From: Chloroflexota bacterium
Lineage (GTDB): Bacteria > Chloroflexota > Anaerolineae > UBA4142
DNA: 6,043 nt
Assembly: GCA_023380675.1 (NCBI GenBank)
Contig: JAMCRS010000249.1
Location: 1 to 6,043, forward strand
Direction: 5' to 3'
Shown here piece after piece: positions 1 to 6,041 of the stretch (its first letter is position 1; each line of letters opens with the position of its first letter). A model generated the notes under the pieces. It had not been told where the DNA came from. It worked only from the letters and a program-made list of their open reading frames with translations, and ran no database searches. The position numbers were made by a program, and so were the translations under genes.

Positions 1-48
1 TTCGTCTTCATCCTCGGCTTTTACATCACGTTGGACGGACCGCGCCTG
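1..48 (+). repeat. Left arm of 48-bp perfect inverted repeat at the window edge
   Basis: Bases 1-48 are the exact reverse complement of bases 157-204, with a 108-base spacer. Read on the plus strand this arm encodes FVFILGFYITLDGPRL, the same residues (191-206) that the minus-strand transporter gene encodes at 204-157. The match stops at base 49. Since the arm begins at base 1, the full repeat could be longer. It is most likely a fold-back artefact at a contig end; a genuine inversion is possible. Confidence 0.9.
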
Positions 49-774
49 CAGCAGCTGACCCCGGATGAAACCGCCGAACGTTCGATCGATGCTCGTGCTG
101 AGAAACTCGATCTCCTCTTTGTACGAAGTTGGGATGAATTTGGAAACGCTTTTGCCCAGGCGCGGTCCGTCCAACGTGATGTAAAAGCCGAGGATGAAGA
201 CGAAAAAGAAATTGGCCAGGATGCTGACGACGCTGGTAAAGATGCCGAGGACGTTTTGGATCAGCGCCGCCGCATAGCCCTGCAGGCCGGCCACGGCCGT
301 ATTCACGGCGTCCTGTACCTTGAGGTTGATCCCGAGACGCGACAATTGCGACTGCGCCCAGCCGCTCGCCTCCGGCGCACGCGCCACGTATTCCGGCATC
401 CGGTTCGTCAGCTGCGAAAGCTGTGTCACGGCGATGGGCGTCAGCACGGCGCCGAGGACGATCACCGTCAGAAGGAGGCACAGGTAGACGATCACGACCG
501 CAGTCGCGCGCGGCATTTTGAGGGCCCGCCAGGCTCGCGCGCGCTCCGGCCCGATCCGGGGCTCGAGCGCCTTGATCAGCATCCGCGGGATCGGATGCTC
601 GCTCAACTGATGGACCAAAGGATTGAGGACGAAGGAGATGAGCCAGGCCAGGAGAAAGAGCAGAATCAAATCCGCATAGCCGCTCAGAAACTGCCACAAC
701 ATCTCAGCGAGGAACACAGAGGCGAGGATAATGAGCAGGACGAGGAGTATTCTAAGCAGACGCTGGTTTTCCAT
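1..774 (-). CDS. AI-2E family transporter (multi-pass membrane permease), 3' end missing
   Basis: The protein starts MENQRLLRIL and has hydrophobic segments at about residues 7-26, 33-53, 91-117 and 171-200, separated by polar loops. The helix ending FVFILGFYITLDGPRL, followed later by an FGGFIRGQLLQ stretch, is typical of the AI-2E (PerM/UPF0118) family. Members are membrane transporters, some linked to autoinducer-2 or sodium/proton exchange; the substrate here cannot be told. The family usually has about 340-400 residues and some eight helices, so about the last third is missing. The ATG at 774 is preceded by GGAAGAG (782-788) at 7 nt and overlaps the end of the upstream glycosidase gene by 23 bp, suggesting translational coupling. 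The frame stays open to base 1, but residues from about 243 (below base 49) read RSVQRDVKAEDEDE, a hydrophilic run where the family has a membrane helix. That run is the reverse complement of the gene's own codons 191-206, so it is not believable protein. Family call is secure; the true end is unknown. Confidence 0.85.
   Translation of the reverse strand, partial: MENQRLLRILLVLLIILASVFLAEMLWQFLSGYADLILLFLLAWLISFVLNPLVHQLSEHPIPRMLIKALEPRIGPERARAWRALKMPRATAVVIVYLCLLLTVIVLGAVLTPIAVTQLSQLTNRMPEYVARAPEASGWAQSQLSRLGINLKVQDAVNTAVAGLQGYAAALIQNVLGIFTSVVSILANFFFVFILGFYITLDGPRLGKSVSKFIPTSYKEEIEFLSTSIDRTFGGFIRGQLLQARSVQRDVKAEDEDE
157..204 (-). repeat. Right (original) arm of the 48-bp inverted repeat
   Basis: This copy lies in the natural reading frame of the AI-2E transporter and encodes part of a membrane helix and the LDGPRL turn. 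It fits both flanks of the gene, so it is the original; the copy at 1-48 is the displaced one. CAGGCG occurs at this arm's end and also fits the expected continuation of the transporter (GQLLQ-A), so a short shared sequence may have aided the strand switch. Confidence 0.85.
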
Positions 775-2464
775 GCGTGTTCTCTTCCGTCGGATGACGG
801 CGTCCGCGCAGCAGGCTCAGTAAGAACAGCAGGAGTGCGAAAACCAATACGCCGGCAAAGCCGGCGGCGAAGAGCCACGGGAACTCGTGCAGCCCGTTGG
901 CGTCGACGACGAAACCGTCGAGCGAAACCTCGCCGCTCTGCCCGACTACTACCTCAACCGTATGCGTGCCGCGGGTGAGGTCTTGCGCCACCGGCACGTG
1001 AACCTGATATTCGTCGTTTGGCGACGACAATTCTACGTAGCTATTGCCGTTCGAATCCAATGGCAGATCGTCGACCGGCTTGCCGTCCAGCGTGATCCAG
1101 GCCCGGCCCAGCGTCGCGCCGCGCCGCATGAGGAGCTGAATGCCGTCGCCCCAAAAGCGGATGGACGCGCGGGCGCCCGGCTGCCGTGTCACCAGCTCAC
1201 GCCCGCCGCTGGAGGCGGCATTGAGGTACGGCAGCCAGCTTCCGGTCAGGCTGACGGACGGGTCGGTCTCCTGAAACTGGCCCGGCTCCGCGACGGCCGG
1301 GAACGTGGCCGCGTCCTTCAGACGCAAGTAGACCAGGCGCGGCGTAAAATCGACGTCGACCATGCGAAAGTAATAGTCCGAGCGGTCGGGCGTGATATCG
1401 CCGACCTGGCGAAAGTACCAGATATTGAAGACGCCGATCCACGGCCATTTGTCTCTTGCATCCCGGATGCCGTTGACCGTATAGTCCGCCTGCTGCTGCT
1501 CCGTCACGCGGCCCCAGGTCAGCTTGTCCACCGTGAAATCGGACGGCGAGGCGTTCCATCCATATTCGTTGATCCAGACCGCCTTGTTCGCGTCGTTGTA
1601 CTTGACCATCGTCTGGCGGTCGAGCGCCACTCGCTCGAAATTCAGCTTGGATGGATCGGGGGGATCGTCGGGCGAGGCGCTCAGGCCAAAGGCATTCGCG
1701 GACAGGATGTCGAAATAGCTTTTGGCGCCATCCTTGTACATGGCGTCGAGGTATGCCAGATCATCCATGGCGCGCCACTGGCTCGAGCCGGGCGCCCACG
1801 GCTCGCCCGGCGTCGTGATCGCGAGCGGCGCCGAGAGGATGCGGATGGTCGGATCGGCGGCTTTGGCGCGCGTGTATGCAACCTTGAGGAGCTGGACGTA
1901 TGCGCTCGGGTCGACCGGCTGATTGCCCCACTCGGGGTAGATGTTCGGCTCGTTCCAGACCTGGATAAAGTGGATCCGCCCCTGGTAGCGGCGCACGAAC
2001 GCGTCGACGAAATCGCCATAGTCGGCGTAGTCGTCGGGCGGGCCCTGCGGTATGGTATTGTCTTTGTGCGCCCAGGCCGGCGGCCGGTCGAGCCGGGCGA
2101 TGATCTGTAGACCGTACTTTTCAAAGGTAGCGACGATCTGATCGTACTTGGTCCAGTCGAATTGGTTCTTGCGCTTTTCGATGTCTTCCCACGCGAACTG
2201 CTGTTTGGCCCAAACGATGCCGGCGTCGTGCGCCATGCGGACGGTGCGATCGCGCTTCCAGTCTTCCACTTCGCGATCGAGGAAAAAATTCGCGCCGTAC
2301 GGGTTGACGTCGGTATCGGGAATCAGGCGCGGCGGCAGCGGGGCGGGAGCGGGGGAATCGGCCACCATCCAGGCCGAAACGGTCGACGACAGACCGGCGA
2401 GGGCGCCGAGGGCGATGAGGATGAGGACGAGTCGGACGAGACGAGACAGCACGTTGTGAAGCAT
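752..2464 (-). CDS. Secreted, membrane-anchored clan GH-A glycoside hydrolase-like protein (cellulase/GH39-like)
   Basis: 570 residues from the ATG at 2464. Residues 6-31 form a signal sequence with a plausible signal peptidase I site (VSA before W32), followed by an Ala/Pro-rich spacer (35-46). Residues about 50-395 look like a TIM-barrel glycosidase of clan GH-A. VWNEPN carries the probable acid/base Glu172 at the end of strand 4, and VWINEYGW carries the probable nucleophile Glu300 on strand 7. Residues about 400-522 look like a beta-sandwich carbohydrate-binding or galactose-binding-like domain. A C-terminal helix (528-552) followed by RGRRH would anchor the enzyme on the outer face of the membrane. 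Both catalytic acids are present, so an active hydrolase on extracellular or cell-wall polysaccharide is likely; substrate and exact GH family cannot be read. An upstream in-frame ATG at 2497 is rejected because it lies inside the promoter, before the expected transcript start. AGGAG at 2466-2470 sits only 1 nt from the chosen ATG, closer than usual, so the GTG at 2452 is a possible alternative start. Confidence 0.85.
   Translation of the reverse strand: MLHNVLSRLVRLVLILIALGALAGLSSTVSAWMVADSPAPAPLPPRLIPDTDVNPYGANFFLDREVEDWKRDRTVRMAHDAGIVWAKQQFAWEDIEKRKNQFDWTKYDQIVATFEKYGLQIIARLDRPPAWAHKDNTIPQGPPDDYADYGDFVDAFVRRYQGRIHFIQVWNEPNIYPEWGNQPVDPSAYVQLLKVAYTRAKAADPTIRILSAPLAITTPGEPWAPGSSQWRAMDDLAYLDAMYKDGAKSYFDILSANAFGLSASPDDPPDPSKLNFERVALDRQTMVKYNDANKAVWINEYGWNASPSDFTVDKLTWGRVTEQQQADYTVNGIRDARDKWPWIGVFNIWYFRQVGDITPDRSDYYFRMVDVDFTPRLVYLRLKDAATFPAVAEPGQFQETDPSVSLTGSWLPYLNAASSGGRELVTRQPGARASIRFWGDGIQLLMRRGATLGRAWITLDGKPVDDLPLDSNGNSYVELSSPNDEYQVHVPVAQDLTRGTHTVEVVVGQSGEVSLDGFVVDANGLHEFPWLFAAGFAGVLVFALLLFLLSLLRGRRHPTEENTHGKPASA
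782..788 (-). promoter_or_regulatory. Ribosome binding site for the AI-2E transporter
   Basis: GGAAGAG lies 7 nt before the ATG at 774, inside the last codons of the glycosidase gene. It supports the short-overlap start of the transporter. Confidence 0.6.
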
Positions 2465-2485
2465 TCTCCTTGCGAAGCTGGAGCA

Positions 2486-2514
2486 ATCATAACACATCGT
2501 GCCAACAAGGTCAA
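2486..2514 (-). promoter_or_regulatory. Sigma-70-like promoter for the glycosidase-transporter unit
   Basis: On the minus strand TTGACC (2514-2509) and TATGAT (2491-2486) are separated by exactly 17 nt. The predicted transcript start is near 2479, giving a leader of about 15 nt before the ATG at 2464. It lies between the respiratory operon's terminator and the glycosidase gene, as expected for an independent unit. Confidence 0.7.
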
Positions 2515-2533
2515 TAATTTGGGTTCAGAAACA

Positions 2534-2564
2534 AACCCTGCGAGCTTCGTAGCCTCGCAGGGTT
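2534..2564 (-). terminator. Rho-independent-type terminator of the Rieske/cytochrome b/c operon
   Basis: Two perfect 11-nt arms (2554-2564 and 2534-2544; AACCCTGCGAG pairing with CTCGCAGGGTT) enclose a 9-nt loop. The hairpin begins 8 nt after the TAA stop of the cytochrome c gene. On the minus strand it is followed by an imperfect T-rich run (TGTTTCTG). The GC-rich stem and position fit a terminator; the T run is weaker than the textbook form. Confidence 0.8.
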
Positions 2565-2572
2565 GATTCATC

Positions 2573-3490
2573 TTACTGCACTCCGGAAAGCGACCTTTCG
2601 TAGATCAGCACCTTCCAGATGGTGTCTTGTCCCAGCGCCTTCCACGGCGGCATGCCGGTGCCGGTTACCCCTTCGGATATCCGATAGAACTGGCAGTCGA
2701 CCGGAATTCCTTGCATGAACGCCTTGTCGGTAAAGTTGGCCGGTTTGGGATTGAGCGCGGCGGCGGCCGGGCCGTCGCCCTTTCCCTGCGGGCCGTGGCA
2801 CGCCGCGCACTTGTCGTCGTACGTCTGCTTGCCTGCCGAGATCGCACCCGGATCGGTCAGTGCGTAGGGTGGCTTTAAACCGGCGTACTCGGCCGGGACA
2901 TTCTGGCAAGTCGCATTGATACCCGCCTTTAGCGGCGCCGGCGTCGGGCTGGGTCCGGGGGTCGCGGTCGGCTGCGGCGTCCCGGGAGGCGGCCACGCAT
3001 TCACTTCAGGCGCCTGATCCTGCCAGTTCATCACGAACGCCACGAGCGAGTCGATCTGGTCGGGGCGGAGCGGTCCGCCGTACTCCTGGCTCCAGGTCGG
3101 CATGTGCGCAGAATAGAGGTCAGGCCGCGACTGGATCGGACGGCCAGCCGAGATCGTGTCCTTGATAAAGCCTTCGACGCTGCCGGACCACCCAACCGAT
3201 TTCTCGCGGCGGCCGTCCAGGAGGTCTTTGCGATTGATCGTCGGCGCGAGCTGCGGAATGCCCTCGCCGTGCGTGCCGTGGCAGCTGTAGCAGTACTGAC
3301 CGAATAGATCGGCGCCCACTTCGATCTGGCGGCCGGTCAGGTCGGCCGCGCGTGCGTCCATGCCGGTCTCCTGCGTCGACGGAACGACCCCGATGTCGTG
3401 CCCCAGGTCGTTCACGGCGATCACCGCGAGCGGGACGCACGTCAAAAGGGTGAAGATCATTCCTACCAGAATCTTGAGTTGTGTTGACAT
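2573..3490 (-). CDS. Membrane-anchored two-haem cytochrome c of the quinol:cytochrome c oxidoreductase
   Basis: 305 residues. An N-terminal helix (about 7-26) anchors the protein, with the rest on the outer side. The first class I cytochrome c domain has haem motif CYSCH (Cys67, Cys70, His71) and probable axial Met130 in AHMPTW. A Pro/Thr-rich linker (about 161-188) joins it to a second domain with CAACH (Cys228, Cys231, His232) and probable axial Met280 in TGMPPW. Two further cysteines, Cys195 and Cys266, flank the second haem motif and could form a disulfide. As last gene of the operon, 27 nt after cytochrome b, it probably takes the place of cytochrome c1 or f, receiving electrons from the Rieske cluster and passing them to an oxidase or soluble carrier. 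Two-haem c subunits are known from actinobacterial QcrC, but those are anchored at the C terminus, so this is a similar solution and not clearly the same gene. Only a weak AGGA lies 13 nt before the ATG, so translation may depend on coupling to cytochrome b. Confidence 0.93.
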   Translation of the reverse strand: MSTQLKILVGMIFTLLTCVPLAVIAVNDLGHDIGVVPSTQETGMDARAADLTGRQIEVGADLFGQYCYSCHGTHGEGIPQLAPTINRKDLLDGRREKSVGWSGSVEGFIKDTISAGRPIQSRPDLYSAHMPTWSQEYGGPLRPDQIDSLVAFVMNWQDQAPEVNAWPPPGTPQPTATPGPSPTPAPLKAGINATCQNVPAEYAGLKPPYALTDPGAISAGKQTYDDKCAACHGPQGKGDGPAAAALNPKPANFTDKAFMQGIPVDCQFYRISEGVTGTGMPPWKALGQDTIWKVLIYERSLSGVQ

Positions 3491-3517
3491 TGTCGTTGCT
3501 CGTTCCTGAGACCGCGG

Positions 3518-5350
3518 CTATTCGTACACCGAGTCTCGATGCAGGTAGATGATTTTGTCGTAGGTCCCCGTGTCCCCGGCGGTCACCGGCGTCCACGCGA
3601 TGTGCAGCGTGACCTTCTTCAGGTCGGACTGCCAGTCTTCGATCGTGAGGGTGCCCTTGGCGTCCTTGAGCCCGGCAGTGCCGTTCGTCTGCTGAGCGAC
3701 GGCGGCCTGTTCGGAGATGCGCTGCTGCATTTGAGCGAGCATGCTGTCGAAGGGGTTGGCGTAAGGGGCCGGCGTCGCATACTGGGCCAGGTCATACGTC
3801 CCGTTGGTCAAGCCGGCGTAACCCAGGTGGCGCACCTGACCGCAGTCCTCCGCAATCAACGGGATCGGCGGGAGCACGCACTCTTCCGGCATGAACGCCT
3901 GACCGATCTCGACCGCCGGCGGCGCCGTCACGGCGAACAGCGGCGTGCCAAAGTACGAAAAGAGAATGAGGAGTCCGACAGACAGCCAGCCGAGGCTGAT
4001 GCCGAGCTTGCGGTTCCGGCCGAGGCGGCTGGACGTGCGCCCCCAGAGCCGGTCCCAGAACTCGTCGATGTACGGGACGGCAAAAAGTATGACGAAGATC
4101 ACCGTCGGCAGGATCACACCCTGCACCGACGGGCTGTCGTACCAGTTCTTGACGATCGACAGACCAAAGGTGTTGTCGATCCACCGCAGGACCGGTAGGA
4201 CGAACGGGTCCTTCAACATCCCCTGGATCCACAAAAAGTACCAGGGCGCGGTCGTGTGCAGCGGCGTACGGAACGGGTCGGAGTGGTGCTCCAACGGAGC
4301 GTGGAATGCGAACGCGGCGAAGGCGACGAACGCGAACACGCCGATCGCGGTCCACATCAGCTCTTTGGTCAGAACTTCCGGCAAGTAGTCGTACTTTTCC
4401 TTCGCGGCCTTGCGCACCGCCGGGTCCGGCGATTCTTCTTCGCCGGCCGGGAGGCTGATCCCGTGCAGGCGCGAAACGCGATAATAGTGCACTGAAATGA
4501 AGATGATCGCGAGGAGGGGCAGCAGGATCACGTGTCCGAGGTAAAAGCGGAGCAAACCGTTCTGCCCGATCGTATCGCCGCCGCGCAGGAGCAGGTTCGA
4601 GATATAACCCATGAACTCTTTGGGCGGCGCGGACTTGGCCATGCTCGTGCCGATGGTCACGGCCCAGTAGGCCAACTGGTCCCAGGGGAGCAGATAGCCC
4701 GAGTAGGACAGTCCGAGGGTCAGGATCAAGAGGACGACGCCGGTGACCCACGTGAACTGGCGCGGGTGCTTGAACGAGCCGGTCAAATAGACGCGCAGCA
4801 TGTGGAGCGCGACGACGATGACCATCACCTCGGCGCCGATGCGGTGAATATCGCGCATCAGTTGCCCGAACGGGACCTCCGAGATGATCTTGACCATCGA
4901 CTGATAGGCTTGGTCCTGCGACGGGATGTAAAAGACCATCAGGATCAAGCCGGTGATCGTTTCGACGATGAACGAAAAGGCCGCGAGGAAACCGAGGCCG
5001 AAGGTGTGCGTGATCTTTGTGGACGAGCGTTCGTAATAGCGTGGGCGAATGTGAGCGACAAATGCATTCGTAAAGACTTTGTAGCGCGGGTTGGGCTTTT
5101 CGATCGGCGGGTCGCCGCGGAACATGGCGCGTACGTCGGCGATGCCCATGCCGGCGGAAACCGCGCGCATCGTGTCGTCCGCGATCCTAAAGCCCGCGTC
5201 GCGCGACTGCTGTCTGAGATGCTGGCGGCCTTCTTGGGTGCGAATTTCGCCGACCAGCGGCAGCGCGTTCTTGACCCCGACCGGCAGCCGCTCCCGTATC
5301 TTCTCGGCAGCGGCGGCGAGGGGGCCGCGGTGCCCATTCCGTTCAAACAT
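3518..5350 (-). CDS. qcrB: Cytochrome b, fused b6/subunit IV type, with long N- and C-terminal extensions
   Basis: 610 residues; quinol-oxidising core of the complex. Seven helices are predicted: about 115-142, 165-189, 200-222, 265-292, 330-350, 408-427 and 449-471. Haem b ligands are His169 and His183 in the second helix (14 apart) and His273 and His288 in the fourth (15 apart, the b6-type spacing; bc1 has 14). The Qo-site segment GYLLPWDQ (218-225) matches b6. The usual PEWY motif reads APWY at 368-371. Helices 5-7 correspond to subunit IV, so the two b6f polypeptides are fused and the eighth bc1 helix is absent. No cysteine occurs before residue 491, so the covalent haem cn of b6f complexes has no attachment site. 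About 110 hydrophilic residues precede the first helix (cytoplasmic side) and about 138 follow the last one (outer side by helix count), with Cys491 and Cys503. The ATG at 5350 has AGGAGG 8 nt upstream, so the N-terminal extension is real. The gene lies 46 nt after the Rieske gene. Confidence 0.96.
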   Translation of the reverse strand: MFERNGHRGPLAAAAEKIRERLPVGVKNALPLVGEIRTQEGRQHLRQQSRDAGFRIADDTMRAVSAGMGIADVRAMFRGDPPIEKPNPRYKVFTNAFVAHIRPRYYERSSTKITHTFGLGFLAAFSFIVETITGLILMVFYIPSQDQAYQSMVKIISEVPFGQLMRDIHRIGAEVMVIVVALHMLRVYLTGSFKHPRQFTWVTGVVLLILTLGLSYSGYLLPWDQLAYWAVTIGTSMAKSAPPKEFMGYISNLLLRGGDTIGQNGLLRFYLGHVILLPLLAIIFISVHYYRVSRLHGISLPAGEEESPDPAVRKAAKEKYDYLPEVLTKELMWTAIGVFAFVAFAAFAFHAPLEHHSDPFRTPLHTTAPWYFLWIQGMLKDPFVLPVLRWIDNTFGLSIVKNWYDSPSVQGVILPTVIFVILFAVPYIDEFWDRLWGRTSSRLGRNRKLGISLGWLSVGLLILFSYFGTPLFAVTAPPAVEIGQAFMPEECVLPPIPLIAEDCGQVRHLGYAGLTNGTYDLAQYATPAPYANPFDSMLAQMQQRISEQAAVAQQTNGTAGLKDAKGTLTIEDWQSDLKKVTLHIAWTPVTAGDTGTYDKIIYLHRDSVYE

Positions 5351-5358
5351 GCTCTCTC

Positions 5359-5364
5359 CCTCCT
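5359..5364 (-). promoter_or_regulatory. Strong ribosome binding site for cytochrome b
   Basis: AGGAGG, 8 nt before the ATG at 5350, in the 46-nt gap after the Rieske stop. It decides the start and shows that the long N-terminal extension of cytochrome b is translated. Confidence 0.85.
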
Positions 5365-5396
5365 AAGATGATGGCGGCAGTGGGTATGTCCAAGAA

Positions 5397-5969
5397 CTAG
5401 CCGTGCGTCGCACCGAGTATGATCTTGCCGGTATTGACGACCAGGTCGACTTTCGTATCGCTCGGAATCGCGAGTGGGTCGCCTTTGGCATCGGTGGTCG
5501 CGACCGGCGTACCGCCGGGCGGCTCGAACGACACGACCATTCGGTCGAGGCTGCGCGGCGCGGGACCTTCGATATAGGTCCCGTTCTTTTGGTACTTGGA
5601 ACCGTGGCACGGGCACTCGAAACGCCCGGTCACCGGCTGCCACTGATAGAGGCAGCCGAGGTGGACACAGACGTCGTAGAGGGCTATGATCATTCCGTTC
5701 ACGTTCGAAAGCCAGAATTTACCGTCCGTGTTGTGGATCGGCGGATCGGTCGGCTTGGGTAGGACGTCACCGGCCGGACCCAAATCGAAAATGCCGCCGA
5801 ACTCACCGGCCTTGAATCGCGGAAACGCAAAAAAGAACGTCGCTCCGCCCATTCCAACGACCATGACGAATCCGAGGCTGGCTAACCAGGCATAGTTGAG
5901 GAATTCCCGGCGCGTGAGAGGGGGCATCGTCGGTGGGGGATTGACATTCGTCTTGGCTTCAGCAGCCAT
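5397..5969 (-). CDS. qcrA: Rieske 2Fe-2S protein of the quinol:cytochrome c oxidoreductase
   Basis: 190 residues. A twin-arginine motif TRREFLN (Arg20, Arg21) precedes a single helix (about 27-50), the usual uncleaved Tat signal-anchor of Rieske subunits. The soluble domain carries CVHLGC (Cys101, His103, Cys106) and CPCHGS (Cys119, Cys121, His122). Cys101 and Cys119 bind one iron, His103 and His122 the other, and Cys106-Cys121 make the stabilising disulfide. Ser124 and Tyr126, which hydrogen-bond the cluster and raise its potential in the family, are both kept. GPAPRSL (135-141) is the conserved proline loop. Val102 stands where Thr is usual (CTHLGC). The protein takes the first electron from quinol at the Qo site of cytochrome b and carries it to the cytochrome c subunit. 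It is the first gene of the operon. The ATG at 5969 has AGGAG (5981-5985) 11 nt upstream. Confidence 0.97.
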   Translation of the reverse strand: MAAEAKTNVNPPPTMPPLTRREFLNYAWLASLGFVMVVGMGGATFFFAFPRFKAGEFGGIFDLGPAGDVLPKPTDPPIHNTDGKFWLSNVNGMIIALYDVCVHLGCLYQWQPVTGRFECPCHGSKYQKNGTYIEGPAPRSLDRMVVSFEPPGGTPVATTDAKGDPLAIPSDTKVDLVVNTGKIILGATHG

Positions 5970-6013
5970 GGCGCACGAGTCTCCTTCCTTAAGAGTCTCT
6001 CCGAAGCGGCGAT

Positions 6014-6041
6014 ATTATAGCACTTGTGATTCAAAAATCAA
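6014..6041 (-). promoter_or_regulatory. Sigma-70-like promoter of the Rieske/cytochrome b/c operon
   Basis: TTGATT (6041-6036) and a consensus TATAAT (6019-6014) are separated by 16 nt. Transcription would begin near 6007, giving a leader of about 38 nt before the Rieske ATG with AGGAG inside it. An imperfect palindrome (ACTTGATT at 6043-6036 against AATCACAAGT at 6031-6022, 4-nt loop) covers the -35 box and spacer and may be an operator. It touches the window edge, so its full extent is unseen. Confidence 0.75.

Noticed and set aside
31..978. Plus-strand open frame of 315 codons
   Set aside because: It lies antisense to the transporter and glycosidase genes, is rich in Arg/Asp/Glu/Gln with no recognisable domain, and crosses the fold-back junction. 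It is a shadow frame in GC-rich DNA.
887..2110. Plus-strand open frame of 407 codons
   Set aside because: Fully antisense to the glycosidase, whose catalytic motifs are intact. The translated sequence is Arg/Val/Asp-rich with no family features and no ribosome binding site that I could see.
2465..2497. Eleven-residue N-terminal extension of the glycosidase (ATG at 2497)
   Set aside because: It overlaps the -10 region and lies before the predicted transcript start, has no ribosome binding site, and would put polar residues with a cysteine ahead of the signal sequence.
2924..3008. Pro/Thr-rich repeat-like stretch in the cytochrome c gene considered as a tandem repeat
   Set aside because: The codons do not form a regular repeating unit. 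It is an ordinary flexible linker between the two haem domains.
3792..4751. Minus-strand open frame of 319 codons inside cytochrome b
   Set aside because: It is out of frame with cytochrome b and made of Arg/Pro/Ala/Gly-rich shadow sequence. The overlapping cytochrome b frame holds all haem and Qo motifs.
4532..5371. Plus-strand open frame of 279 codons
   Set aside because: Antisense to cytochrome b, with Asp/Arg/Gln-rich low-information composition typical of antisense frames of membrane proteins.
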